Positions 17,240-25,689 of a DNA stretch of 64,000 bases are shown here, piece after piece; within the stretch, counting starts at the first letter, position 1; each line of letters begins with the position of its first letter. The notes under the pieces are model-generated. The model ran no database searches, was not told the origin of the DNA, and saw only the letters and a list, made by a program, of their open reading frames with translations. Both the position numbers and the translations under genes were made by a program. This DNA comes from Shouchella patagoniensis (GTDB lineage Bacteria > Bacillota > Bacilli > Bacillales > Bacillaceae_D): assembly GCF_002019705.1 (NCBI RefSeq), contig NZ_KV917377.1, forward strand, positions 1,114,565-1,178,564. Direction: 5' to 3'.

Positions 17240-17695
17240 ATGGTCGAAATCATAGAACTTACTTCTGATACAACTGATTCCACAAAACACGAACTAAGTA
17301 CACTATTTGAGAAACAACTTTATAATATTGCAGGCCACCAAGCATTATCTCAAATTGAAAAAATCTTAGAGGAGGCCCTCCTTCCTCATTCACAAGCCTA
17401 TTTTTTCATTGCTAGGTTAAATGAAAAAGCGGTTGCTTTCGCTTTTTTTAACACGATGACCAGCTTTCAAAAAGGAGGACAGTACATATGGTTAAATGAA
17501 ATTTACGTGGATGAGGAACATCGAAATCAAGGGATAGCGAAAAAGTTGTTGCTTCGTATTATCTATTGGGCCGAGCAACGTAAGATTAAAGGGATTGAAT
17601 TAGAAACAGGGATGAATAACGAAGCTACAAAAGCGCTCTATAACTCGCTTGGTTTTTATGATGTTGTGTCTAAACGGTACAGCTTTCGTTTTTAA
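17240..17695 (+). CDS. GNAT-family N-acetyltransferase
   Basis: This is a 151-residue GCN5-related acetyltransferase. The acetyl-CoA motif A is seen in IYVDEEHRNQGIAKKLLLR (R/Q-x-x-G-x-A/G pattern), followed by LYNSLGFYDV at the C-terminus, typical for motif B. It transfers acetyl from acetyl-CoA to an amine; the substrate is unknown. AAGGAGGGA gives a strong ribosome-binding site. It follows the HAD phosphatase gene and is closed by a strong terminator. Confidence 0.87.
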   Translation: MVEIIELTSDTTDSTKHELSTLFEKQLYNIAGHQALSQIEKILEEALLPHSQAYFFIARLNEKAVAFAFFNTMTSFQKGGQYIWLNEIYVDEEHRNQGIAKKLLLRIIYWAEQRKIKGIELETGMNNEATKALYNSLGFYDVVSKRYSFRF

Positions 17696-17701
17696 CAAAA
17701 T

Positions 17702-17751
17702 AGCTAAGCGCCCAATTTTCGATTAGCTGGGCGTTTAGCTTCTTTTTTTTT
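17702..17751 (+). terminator. Terminator after the GNAT gene
   Basis: AGCTAAGCGCCCA (17702-17714) pairs with TGGGCGTTTAGCT (17728-17740), followed by a run of eight or more T. It ends the HAD-GNAT unit. Confidence 0.9.
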
Positions 17752-17818
17752 GCCAATTTACATATGATAAATCAATCTAAGAAATGATGGACCTTGGTCG
17801 AAAAGGAGTGTATGTTCC

Positions 17819-18424
17819 ATGCCTGATGCATCTTGGCCAACAGAATTTCAAGAACTTTCTATTAATTTAACTAAACCGGCATTACACCAATTTATTAAAG
17901 GCATGATGGCCGATGAATATGCTCTATTTTGGCGTTATGATGCCAAAACCATTTTTTTAATGGTTGAGCTTGGTGATTTTATTCATGAACTTCCATTTAT
18001 ACGTAATGAGCACTTTTTAACAATGCGTGCTCGAGTCCTTTATATTTACGATTCAGGGCTCTCAAATGCTCTAGAAAAACTGCTCCAAACCGAAAAAGGA
18101 AATGGAATTGTTAAACGGTCAAGTGATGGACCACAGTATATCACATCTTACCAACGTGGAGACATTGAATCAATGATTGAAATTGATGGGAGTGAGAAAA
18201 TCATGATGAACAAAAACGGCTCAATGATTCAGTATAAAGATGACGGAAAAGCCCTTGGACCTAAAACATTATTTAATATGATGAACATGGAAATTGACTA
18301 CATTCTCATGGAGTTGTTCGAGTCAATTGAGTTGAAAGACAAAGCGAAAGTTTCTCTCCATAAACAACGGCTAAAAAAACTTGTCACCCGAAGACAGCAA
18401 GTGGAACAATTGTTAAAGAAATAA
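17819..18424 (+). CDS. Conserved-looking protein of unknown function
   Basis: I do not recognise this 201-residue protein. It has no signal peptide or membrane segment and looks cytosolic. Residues 20-75 look like a mixed alpha/beta region with aromatic positions (ALFWRYDAKTIFLMVELGDF). The C-terminal 45 residues form a strongly charged helix (KDKAKVSLHKQRLKKLVTRR) suited to a coiled coil or nucleic-acid contact. It has its own AAGGAG site and terminator, so it is probably a single-gene unit. Codon use resembles its neighbours. It lies upstream of the SNF2 module, but a terminator separates the two. Confidence 0.75.
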   Translation: MPDASWPTEFQELSINLTKPALHQFIKGMMADEYALFWRYDAKTIFLMVELGDFIHELPFIRNEHFLTMRARVLYIYDSGLSNALEKLLQTEKGNGIVKRSSDGPQYITSYQRGDIESMIEIDGSEKIMMNKNGSMIQYKDDGKALGPKTLFNMMNMEIDYILMELFESIELKDKAKVSLHKQRLKKLVTRRQQVEQLLKK

Positions 18425-18432
18425 CCCTTTAT

Positions 18433-18461
18433 GCAAGCACCCTCTCCGTGCTTGCTTTTTT
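18433..18461 (+). terminator. Terminator after the unknown 201-residue gene
   Basis: GCAAGCAC (18433-18440) and GTGCTTGC (18448-18455) form a perfect 8-bp stem with a 7-base loop, followed by six T. It lies nine bases after the stop codon. Confidence 0.9.
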
Positions 18462-18598
18462 ACGGACGCTTATCTCTATTTTGGACAAGCTTTTTTACTC
18501 TTTTATTAATAAAATCAGCGAAGAATGCAGCAAAACTTTTTTTTCTTCCCTAAAAGAAGTAAAATAAAGGGATACTGTTTTAGCATTGAGGTGACAGC

Positions 18599-19843
18599 GT
18601 GAACAAACATCTACAAGAATCCCTTCTTCTTCAACTAGAAGTAGACCTTTCATCAACATATCGGAAACTCGTTTCTTCTAGATACTTTTCACCTGCCCAT
18701 TTAGAAGCACTAAGTCATGAGGCAAAAATGACGGTTGAAAATCAAAACCGAGAACATCGATTGCTTTCTTATATGATATTTATTCAATTCATATACAACA
18801 AAGCGAAAACAGAGGAACGCTTCGAATTGTACGAACGACGAATTGGTCACTTCTTTGAGGCGGTTTCATCCTATATAACAGATCTACTAAAAGAACAAAC
18901 CGGCAGTAAGCAAGAACGAGCTTATGCAAAATTGCTGTTTACAAGATTAAAACAAACGGCTCCACAGCCATTTAGTCCTTATCCTCAGTTAATGTTGCGT
19001 AGTTTACCGGTCCTCTCTGCGGGTTCTCTTGAATCATTGGATCGGTTATTTCAAGATCGTTTTGACTTGAATCATTCGAAAGAAACAGCAATCGCCATTA
19101 GTTATTTTTATTTATTTATCGGGAAAGAATCAGTTGCTTTAAAGGAGTTAAATAATTTCTCTAAAATTTTACTTCCCCACGAAATCGAACAACACATTAA
19201 ATTAATGACGAAACGTGAACGTTTTACCCAAATCATACAGTGGATTGATATCTTATTTGAGCGCTCTTCCAATAAACTAGGTTCGCTTCAACAATATGCA
19301 GACCAAGCTGAAACAGCTCTCCAATCTGCATCAATCCATTTTGGAAGCTGGGATAGATGGCTTCATGCACCATCAATTAAACGATTTAACGCCTTAATTG
19401 CTCCGCTCAGTTCCGAACAAGTTGATGCAGTTCTTTCTTATATCCTGCCAAAGTTAGCTGATTTGTTGCATACGGATGCCGCTAAACTTGCATATGTTCA
19501 ATTGCTTCATCAGTATTCGTATTATGTCGAAGCACGTGATTATTTTTTGTCTGCAGAGCCTAACCCGATTTCTATGCAAGAACCAAAAATTCGTTTACTT
19601 AAGACACTTGCCCAACAAGAACCCACTTTAGCGCTTCCAGTTTTTCATCAATTTATTGTAAGACTGGTAGAGAAACGTTCAAGGAAACATTACGTAGAAG
19701 CTGCTGATTACACAATGGAGCTAAAATCCATTTATAGTGCTCTTGGGCAACAAGACATATATGTATATTTTATCCAAGAGTTAAAACGCAGCTATAAATC
19801 TTACCGTGCGTTCATAGAGGAGTTGAAACGCCGTGAAACATAA
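18599..19843 (+). CDS. Helical protein paired with SNF2 helicase (SWIM-less YwqB-like)
   Basis: The 414-residue protein is almost entirely predicted helical and has no cysteine. The gene directly precedes and overlaps the SNF2 helicase gene by 11 bases. In B. subtilis and relatives, a SWIM zinc-finger protein (YwqB) neighbours the SNF2 helicase YwqA. The long helical body and the C-terminal YKSYRAFIEELKRRET resemble the tail of such proteins, but no CxCx(n)CxH motif exists here. The zinc-binding part therefore appears to be absent. The start is GTG at 18599 behind GAGGTGA. The function is probably as a partner of the helicase (inference). Confidence 0.7.
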   Translation: MNKHLQESLLLQLEVDLSSTYRKLVSSRYFSPAHLEALSHEAKMTVENQNREHRLLSYMIFIQFIYNKAKTEERFELYERRIGHFFEAVSSYITDLLKEQTGSKQERAYAKLLFTRLKQTAPQPFSPYPQLMLRSLPVLSAGSLESLDRLFQDRFDLNHSKETAIAISYFYLFIGKESVALKELNNFSKILLPHEIEQHIKLMTKRERFTQIIQWIDILFERSSNKLGSLQQYADQAETALQSASIHFGSWDRWLHAPSIKRFNALIAPLSSEQVDAVLSYILPKLADLLHTDAAKLAYVQLLHQYSYYVEARDYFLSAEPNPISMQEPKIRLLKTLAQQEPTLALPVFHQFIVRLVEKRSRKHYVEAADYTMELKSIYSALGQQDIYVYFIQELKRSYKSYRAFIEELKRRET

Positions 19844-22835
19844 CCGCATATGGGTCCATAGCGGATGGATCGGCAACCGCTTTATTATTTGGGGTGAAAC
19901 CCACCCGAAGCAAGGTCATTCACAAAATGGATTTATTTATCCATTTCTCGTTTCACCTTTTGAGCTGAAACTGCGATTATTTCGTCATGATGAAGTTTCC
20001 TTTTATGGAACATTTATTACAACAACCCGAGCTCTATTACAAGTACCTTTGCTTAAAAGACGTTTTCAATCACCGGCTGGAGAAAGCACTGTTTATCAAG
20101 CCGATGAACAATGGAAATCCTATACATTCCCAATTGAAGGTATTCAGCAAACTCTATCAGAGTTTATTCACTCCTTTATGCTTTTTAAATCTTGGGTGAC
20201 CGACGATCAACTAGTTCTCAGCGACGATTTCACAGGTTGGATTTCGTTTATGGACGATCTTTATGAAGTCATTGGGTCAGGAGCAGTGCGTCCAGATAAA
20301 AATGGAACTTGGAGTTTACTCGTTGCTGATGAGTGGTATGATCAGCAACTTCAACATTTTCCAGAATCAACCTTTGCTCTTACTGCTGATCAATCTACCA
20401 TGAAAGAACGAACAGAAAATGAAGAACGTGCTTCAAGAATTGATTTATTAAAACAAATTATTGATTCAGCGATACGCTCGCTTTTAAATGAAGGAGTTGA
20501 AGTGAAGAAAGCATACAACGTATGGGAACATTCAATTGATACGAATTTAAAACCTTTCATTCGATCATTAGGACAGGACCAACCTTTTCGTGCAACAATA
20601 TCAAGAAAAGATTCTTTGTTTGATGAAGAAGTAGGACTAAAACAAGCAGATCCTTTTCAAACAGCTCTCGTCTTAATTGAACCAAAAACGCCAGACAACA
20701 GTTGGTCTGTTTCGCTTTCATTAGCTGATAAGCACCAACCTGATAAGTTGACTAGTATGGATAAACTAATGGCAGGAAACCATCCTTGGCTTACCAACCC
20801 TGTACCAAGGCTAAAAAGCGATGTGAAACAAATTGCCTCCCATTTGCCGCTATTAAAAAGATTATCGCTGTCATCTCCTACATTAGACGTCTCAGCGGAT
20901 GAAGCATATGCGTTATTTACGGACCACCATCAGCTGTTATCTAATCTAGGCATTAAGCTAATCGTTCCAAACTGGGTGAAACGACCAAAAACGATCAGTG
21001 TCCAGCTTTCTGAGAAGAATGAACCTCAAGAACATGGAGCAGATCCAATTTTAAACTGGCAAAGTCTAGCAGATTTTCAATACACGATTGCACTCGGTGA
21101 TCAAACCCTTAGCGAAGATCAATTTAACGAATACGTAGAAGGAAGAAAACCATTTATTTACGTGGAAGGCGAGTGGCTTGCCTGGGATCCAGCATTAGCT
21201 GCTCAACTTAAATCATATTTAGAAAGAGTAAATGAACGTTACTCTTATTTAGATGCGTGGAAAATGGTTGAAACAAATAATTTCCCAGAGGAATTACAAG
21301 AAGTTACTATGCAAATTGATTGGTCTGACGAGCTTGAACAGAAATTAACGGATCTTTATCGACAAACCCCAAAACCAATTAATCTTCCCGTTTCCTTTAA
21401 CGGTACATTACGTTCGTATCAAAAAGAAGGCGTTGATTGGTTAGCCCACTTGCGAAAAATTGGATTTGGAGGATGTCTGGCTGATGATATGGGACTTGGT
21501 AAATCAATTCAAACAATCGCCTATATCCTTTATGTATTACAAGAGCAACCAGCGAAGAAGGCACCGTTCTTATTGATATGTCCTACATCATTACTATTTA
21601 ATTGGACAAACGAATGTGAAAGGTTCGCTCCAGGGCTAAAAATCTTCATACATCATGGTACAGACCGCTTAGATGAAAAAGATAGTCGTCTTCACAACGT
21701 TGATTTAGTATTAACTTCATATACACTCGCCTTGAAAGACGCTCATTTTTTTGAAGAGATTCATTGGAATGGTCTAATTTTAGATGAAGCTCAACATATT
21801 AAAAATAAAGAAACCAAACAACGTAAAGCAATCCGAAAAATTCAAGCCACTCACCGTCTTGCGTTGACTGGCACACCCATCGAGAATAGGTTAACCGAAC
21901 TTTGGTCGTTAATGGATCTTTTAAATCCATCATTGCTCGGTAATTTTCAACGTTTTTACCAAACTTATATCCGTCCAATTGAGCGTGATAGCGATGAGTC
22001 AACGCAGCAAGAATTGCAAGCTTTAATTCGTCCATTTTTATTACGCCGTACAAAAAACGATCCAGCAACGGATCTTCAACTACCAGAGAAACTAGAGCAA
22101 ACAGAATTTGTACAACTATCAATTGAACAAGCTGCTCTTTATCAAGCAATTGTTGACGAGGTAAGCAATCGTATTCAAACTGTGTCAGCTTTTGAACGTC
22201 GGGCTATGATTTTAAGAACCATTACACGCCTAAAGCAGATTTGTAATCACCCTGCGCAATTTTATAAAGATCATGCGCTTGAAAAACACGACTCTGGAAA
22301 ATGGGATATGTTTATTCACTTAATTGATGCGATTCATGCGAGAGGAGAAAGCGTATTGATTTTTACCCAATATAAAGAAATGGGTAAAATGATTAGTGCA
22401 CATGTTCAGAGTCGACTAGAACAACAAGTACCCTTTCTGCATGGAGGGTTATCTCGTAAACAACGACAAGAAGTCATTTCACAATTTCAGAACAATAATG
22501 ACATAACAGCCTTTGTCTTATCTTTGAAAGCTGGTGGGGTAGGACTCAATTTAACAAAAGCAACAAATGTCATTCATTATGACCGTTGGTGGAATCCAGC
22601 AGTTGAAAATCAAGCAACAGATCGTGCCTATCGAATTGGACAGACAAAACAAGTACAAGTCTATAAGCTGCTAACTACTGGAACGGTAGAAGAGCGAATC
22701 GACCGTCTTATTAGCGGAAAACAAGCACTCGCTGATGGCATTCTAGCTTCTTCGGCCTCACAACTAACAGAACTTAGTGACGAAGAACTTCTGGCGTTCA
22801 TTCAACTTACTCATGAACCAGAAAGGAGATCCTGA
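19833..22835 (+). CDS. SNF2-family DEAD/DEAH-box helicase (YwqA-like)
   Basis: This 1000-residue protein is a bacterial Swi2/Snf2 ATPase, a class that translocates on double-stranded DNA. Residues 1-480 form the poorly characterised N-terminal region seen in bacterial members. The motor follows: Walker A in DDMGLGKSIQT near 555, LDEAQHIKNKET (motif II) near 650, LTGTPIENRLTELWSL (motif III) near 677, and the C-terminal lobe with FLHGGLSRKQR, SLKAGGVGLNL and DRAYRIGQTKQVQVYKL (motifs V-VI). All motor motifs are present. The GTG start overlaps the previous gene by 11 bases with GAGGAG upstream. The next small gene overlaps its stop by one base. The pathway is unknown; DNA repair or chromatin-like remodelling is conjecture. 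Confidence 0.93.
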   Translation: MKHNRIWVHSGWIGNRFIIWGETHPKQGHSQNGFIYPFLVSPFELKLRLFRHDEVSFYGTFITTTRALLQVPLLKRRFQSPAGESTVYQADEQWKSYTFPIEGIQQTLSEFIHSFMLFKSWVTDDQLVLSDDFTGWISFMDDLYEVIGSGAVRPDKNGTWSLLVADEWYDQQLQHFPESTFALTADQSTMKERTENEERASRIDLLKQIIDSAIRSLLNEGVEVKKAYNVWEHSIDTNLKPFIRSLGQDQPFRATISRKDSLFDEEVGLKQADPFQTALVLIEPKTPDNSWSVSLSLADKHQPDKLTSMDKLMAGNHPWLTNPVPRLKSDVKQIASHLPLLKRLSLSSPTLDVSADEAYALFTDHHQLLSNLGIKLIVPNWVKRPKTISVQLSEKNEPQEHGADPILNWQSLADFQYTIALGDQTLSEDQFNEYVEGRKPFIYVEGEWLAWDPALAAQLKSYLERVNERYSYLDAWKMVETNNFPEELQEVTMQIDWSDELEQKLTDLYRQTPKPINLPVSFNGTLRSYQKEGVDWLAHLRKIGFGGCLADDMGLGKSIQTIAYILYVLQEQPAKKAPFLLICPTSLLFNWTNECERFAPGLKIFIHHGTDRLDEKDSRLHNVDLVLTSYTLALKDAHFFEEIHWNGLILDEAQHIKNKETKQRKAIRKIQATHRLALTGTPIENRLTELWSLMDLLNPSLLGNFQRFYQTYIRPIERDSDESTQQELQALIRPFLLRRTKNDPATDLQLPEKLEQTEFVQLSIEQAALYQAIVDEVSNRIQTVSAFERRAMILRTITRLKQICNHPAQFYKDHALEKHDSGKWDMFIHLIDAIHARGESVLIFTQYKEMGKMISAHVQSRLEQQVPFLHGGLSRKQRQEVISQFQNNNDITAFVLSLKAGGVGLNLTKATNVIHYDRWWNPAVENQATDRAYRIGQTKQVQVYKLLTTGTVEERIDRLISGKQALADGILASSASQLTELSDEELLAFIQLTHEPERRS

Positions 22836-23026
22836 TGGACGAATGTTTTCAACAGTTCTGGTATCAAAAAGAAGTTCAAAATTCCTTCGCCCCCCCTCTT
22901 GTTCCTACCATTGAAGAAGGAGCACCCGAGTGGGAACAATTGAAAAACGCACTTCAAAAGGCAGCCATTGAACGTAAAAAGAGCAGCTTATCGCTGCCCA
23001 CTCAGACTGCAGACAAAAATACCTAA
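22835..23026 (+). CDS. Small protein coupled to the SNF2 helicase
   Basis: This is a 63-residue protein whose ATG overlaps the helicase TGA stop by one base (TGATG). AAAGGAGATCC lies directly before it, so the ORF is very likely translated and coupled. It has no membrane segment; the centre (EWEQLKNALQKAAIERKKSS) is a charged helix. I do not recognise a family. Its position as the third gene of the module suggests it may bind or adjust the helicase, but this is only inference from context. Confidence 0.7.
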   Translation: MDECFQQFWYQKEVQNSFAPPLVPTIEEGAPEWEQLKNALQKAAIERKKSSLSLPTQTADKNT

Positions 23027-23049
23027 GAGCCTTTATCTCTTAGGTATTT
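23017..23049 (+). other. Perfect stem-loop spanning the stop of the 63-residue gene
   Basis: AAATACCTAAGAG (23017-23029) and CTCTTAGGTATTT (23037-23049) form a 13-bp stem with a 7-base loop. The stop codon TAA lies in the left arm. No T-run follows (AATAGAC), so it is not a standard Rho-independent terminator. It may be a 3'-end protecting structure, with the hairpin at 23099-23123 ending transcription. Confidence 0.6.
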
Positions 23050-23098
23050 AATAGACTACTGAAGTTGAACATCACTTGTTCCTCTATTTGAGGAAAGC

Positions 23099-23125
23099 AA
23101 AGGGCAGCATTTGGCTGCCCTTTTT
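23099..23125. terminator. Convergent terminator between SNF2 module and BsuPI gene
   Basis: AAAGGGCAGC (23099-23108) pairs with GCTGCCCTTT (23114-23123) around a 5-base loop. A T-run follows on the plus strand and a weaker one on the minus strand. It can serve both converging units. Confidence 0.8.
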
Positions 23126-23144
23126 ATGTTTTACTCAATGTTTC

Positions 23145-23639
23145 CTACTCTCTTATCTCAATTTCTTGCGTTACAGTAAACGTATTTGGGTCATCTAAAT
23201 TCTCAATTATTTCTTCATAAACTGTTAGCTCAACCGTCATTGTATACACACCCGCAGGAAAAAGGTCAACAGGAATGGTCTCTCGAAAATCCTTCTCCTC
23301 ACCTGGCTTAAATGTCATTTCAACAAAACTCTGCAAAAACATATGATCATCCGAATATCGAAAAACTTCTTCTCCATTTGAATTTTCCAGGATTATTTCA
23401 TATTCTTGTGATGTTGGAAACACCAGCACTTGATCCTCATCAGATTCATTACGGACATGCATCTCTACATTAATTTGGTCATCGGTCTGTTGTGCATTAG
23501 CTTGAAAAGACCATTCATTTGACATTGATGTATCTCCTCCTGTCGGAACATTAGGATCTTCCTCTTCTTCTGGCTGTCCTCCACATGCTGTGAGGATAAT
23601 AGCAAAACCAGCTATTACTAACCAATTCCAGATTTTCAT
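23145..23639 (-). CDS. Lipoprotein with BsuPI-type domain
   Basis: This is a 164-residue exported lipoprotein. The signal peptide ends in ILTACGG, with lipidated Cys19, followed by an acidic linker (EEEEDP). The mature part has the pattern of the BsuPI family, related to the B. subtilis intracellular proteinase inhibitor: VLVFPTSQEYEIILENSNGEEVFRYSDD and FPAGVYTMTVEL, an immunoglobulin-like beta domain. Whether it inhibits a protease is not known. It is the last gene of a unit with the YitT-like gene, 12 bases downstream of it. Confidence 0.8.
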   Translation of the reverse strand: MKIWNWLVIAGFAIILTACGGQPEEEEDPNVPTGGDTSMSNEWSFQANAQQTDDQINVEMHVRNESDEDQVLVFPTSQEYEIILENSNGEEVFRYSDDHMFLQSFVEMTFKPGEEKDFRETIPVDLFPAGVYTMTVELTVYEEIIENLDDPNTFTVTQEIEIRE

Positions 23640-23651
23640 ACAAAACCCTCC

Positions 23652-24473
23652 TTAATCTTTTCGGAATAAACCAAAGATGTTTGCAGTTTCAACAATATTC
23701 GTAAATGCAGCTGGGTCTACTTCTTCAACAATGTTTTTTAAATCATACAGTTCGTATCGAGTAATGACAATAACGAGCATTTCTTTCTCGTCGAATGTGT
23801 ATCCCCCTTTTGCTGGTATGCGTGTTATCCCTCTAGTTAATCGCTCATGAATAGCCTTATTGAGTTTGTCTGCATTTTTAGTCACAATCATAGCTGTTAA
23901 TTTCACATATCTAGTATGGATTGTATCAATAAAACGAGAGGTTACATAAATCGAAATCAGTGTGAATAATGCTTTTTCTGGGTCAAGTAATAACCCAGAT
24001 GCAACAACGATGATCGAGTTTAATATAAAGAAAAAGCTTCCAACAGGTCGGTCTGAATAACGGGCCAAAACAAGAACAATGATATCAAGTCCACCAGAAG
24101 ACGCCCCCCATTTTAACAACAGCCCTGCTCCTGCAGCTCCAATAACACCGCCAAAAACGGCATTTAACATAATATCTTGAGAGAATGCATAGACTGGAAT
24201 AACTTCCAAAAAGATTGCCGTTAAAACAACACTCATAAAACTGTAAATGGTGAAGCTCTTTCCAACCTTTAACCAACCGAGAATTGCTACAGGTATGTTA
24301 AGCAGCAGCAACAAAACCCCAGTAGAAAGTGGAACGATATAAGAAAGCAGCTGAGAAATCCCTGTAAATCCACTAGCAAAAACATCAGCTGGTATTAAGA
24401 AGAAATTTAAGGAACTCGCTAACAATAATGAACCGATCACCACTATGACCATTTTTCCCAGTTCTTTGCGCAT
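23652..24473 (-). CDS. YitT-family membrane protein (DUF161/DUF2179)
   Basis: The 273-residue protein has five or so N-terminal transmembrane helices (FFLIPADVFASGFTGISQLL is a family hallmark) and a soluble C-terminal DUF2179 domain (TAMIVTKNADKLNKAIHERL...GGYTFDEKEMLVIVITRYEL). The role of YitT proteins is not settled; transport has been proposed. I favour the ATG at 24473 (MRKELGK), one base past the stop of the upstream esterase gene. An in-frame ATG at 24503 would overlap that gene and lacks a ribosome-binding site. The pairing with a YitV-like esterase recalls the yit region of B. subtilis. Confidence 0.88.
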   Translation of the reverse strand: MRKELGKMVIVVIGSLLLASSLNFFLIPADVFASGFTGISQLLSYIVPLSTGVLLLLLNIPVAILGWLKVGKSFTIYSFMSVVLTAIFLEVIPVYAFSQDIMLNAVFGGVIGAAGAGLLLKWGASSGGLDIIVLVLARYSDRPVGSFFFILNSIIVVASGLLLDPEKALFTLISIYVTSRFIDTIHTRYVKLTAMIVTKNADKLNKAIHERLTRGITRIPAKGGYTFDEKEMLVIVITRYELYDLKNIVEEVDPAAFTNIVETANIFGLFRKD

Positions 24474-24474
24474 T

Positions 24475-25260
24475 TTAATTAAACATCCCATGCTTGTTTT
24501 CATTCATAACCGTAGGCAACCAGTTCGCCGCTTCAAGCATCGCTTTTCTAGAAACTTTATGACCAACTCCTTCTTCAGGAAGAAAGGTTATTTTATTAAA
24601 ATGACTTGATCTCGATTTTTCAAAATCAATGATAAACTGTCGGGCGTACGAAAATGGTACCGTATTATCCTCTTCTCCATGCCACATGAACAACGGTCTT
24701 TCATTTAACTTATCTGGTTGTTCTGCTAAGTCATAAGGTTTTATCTGATTCAGTAAGGTTTCTTTTTCCTTTTCACTTATCTGTATACCATTTTGCTCTG
24801 CTTTCTTAAACATCTCATTAGCAAAAAGGCCAAATTGTGGAGCCCCCATAAAACAGAGACCACTTTTAATCCACTCATAGCGTGAAAGCGCACCAAAGGA
24901 CGTTATAGCTCCCATTGATGTACCCCCAACTGCAACTTGATTACGGTCAATAAGCCCTTCCAAGGCCAAGACGTTTACAATATCCTCTAGTTCATGCACT
25001 GATTGAAGAACGATGTTCCAAAACAGTAAATAGCGTTTTTGGGCAGAATTAGCTGCTTCCCGCTCTCCATGATGAAGCGCATCAGGTAGAATCACATGAA
25101 ATCCTTTTTTCGCGATTGAATAAGCAATATGCAAATTATGTTCTTTTGCACTTGTAATACCATGATGAAAAATCAATGCTGGACGTTTTTCCGCATTCCC
25201 TTTTTCTGAAATATGTAAAATAGGTACACCATTTATGTATCGCTCATTAATTGAAATCAC
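24475..25260 (-). CDS. Alpha/beta hydrolase, YitV-like esterase
   Basis: The 261-residue enzyme has an intact alpha/beta hydrolase triad: serine in VGGTSMGAITS, aspartate in WHGEEDNTVPF and histidine in EGVGHKVSRKA. The oxyanion region is in IFHHGITSAKEHN. It resembles esterases of the prolyl-oligopeptidase/dienelactone-hydrolase group, such as B. subtilis YitV. The start is GTG at 25260, eight bases after GAAGGAG. That ribosome-binding site lies just after a terminator hairpin (25278-25302), so expression may depend on read-through. Confidence 0.85.
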   Translation of the reverse strand: MISINERYINGVPILHISEKGNAEKRPALIFHHGITSAKEHNLHIAYSIAKKGFHVILPDALHHGEREAANSAQKRYLLFWNIVLQSVHELEDIVNVLALEGLIDRNQVAVGGTSMGAITSFGALSRYEWIKSGLCFMGAPQFGLFANEMFKKAEQNGIQISEKEKETLLNQIKPYDLAEQPDKLNERPLFMWHGEEDNTVPFSYARQFIIDFEKSRSSHFNKITFLPEEGVGHKVSRKAMLEAANWLPTVMNENKHGMFN

Positions 25261-25277
25261 TATTCCCACTCCTTCGG

Positions 25278-25302
25278 TAAAAAAAGCCGCCAAAAGGCAG
25301 CT
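25278..25302 (-). terminator. Terminator or attenuator before the esterase gene
   Basis: On the minus strand AGCTGCC and GGCGGCT form a stem around TTTT, followed by seven T. It comes directly after the stop of the 86-residue protein gene and immediately before the esterase ribosome-binding site. Confidence 0.75.
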
Positions 25303-25311
25303 CACTTACAC

Positions 25312-25572
25312 TTATTGATATTTTTCATTATAACGCTGAATGCTATACAACGAACCTTCATCTACCATTTTACTGTCTTCAGTAGAAGGTTTAGGGTTTC
25401 CAAGTTGAAACTTTTTCACCTGATCTTCTTTATTTTTACCGGTTACCTTCGTAAATACACTTTTTGTTTGGTTTTTTAATTGTGTTCTTTTCGATTCATC
25501 AGACAAACATACAGTCATGGCACCAACTGCACTTGCAACAGCAACTGCTACCGCGGTTTTTTTTACATTCAT
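25312..25572 (-). CDS. Small protein with N-terminal hydrophobic anchor
   Basis: This 86-residue protein is not assigned to a family. It starts MNVKKTAVAVAVASAVGAMTV, a single hydrophobic segment rich in alanine and valine, followed by a basic, hydrophilic region (KRTQLKNQTKSVFTKVTGKN). The layout resembles YtxH-type membrane-anchored small proteins. I use the ATG at 25572, about ten bases after AAGGGG; an earlier in-frame ATG at 25602 has no ribosome-binding site. It stands alone between two terminators. Confidence 0.65.
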   Translation of the reverse strand: MNVKKTAVAVAVASAVGAMTVCLSDESKRTQLKNQTKSVFTKVTGKNKEDQVKKFQLGNPKPSTEDSKMVDEGSLYSIQRYNEKYQ

Positions 25573-25651
25573 GTCATTAAACCCCTTCCAACATTTTTTC
25601 ATATACGATGTTAACTATCTTATATGTTCCCTAAATCAACTACAATAAACC

Positions 25652-25679
25652 TAAAAAAGAGCCTAAAAACATTAGGCTC
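25652..25679 (-). terminator. Terminator of the rhodanese gene
   Basis: GAGCCTAA (25659-25666) and TTAGGCTC (25672-25679) form an 8-bp stem, with a T-run on the minus strand at 25652-25658. It follows the rhodanese stop codon. Confidence 0.88.
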
Positions 25680-25689
25680 ACTATAAACA

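Noticed and set aside
18599-19843. The 414-residue protein as a broken SWIM gene (pseudogene)
   Set aside because: The frame is long, begins with GTG behind a good ribosome-binding site after a terminator, and overlaps the helicase gene neatly; the upstream 170 bases contain no SWIM-coding remnant.
21799-22149. Antisense frame of 116 codons within the SNF2 helicase
   Set aside because: It overlaps conserved helicase motifs and has no ribosome-binding site.
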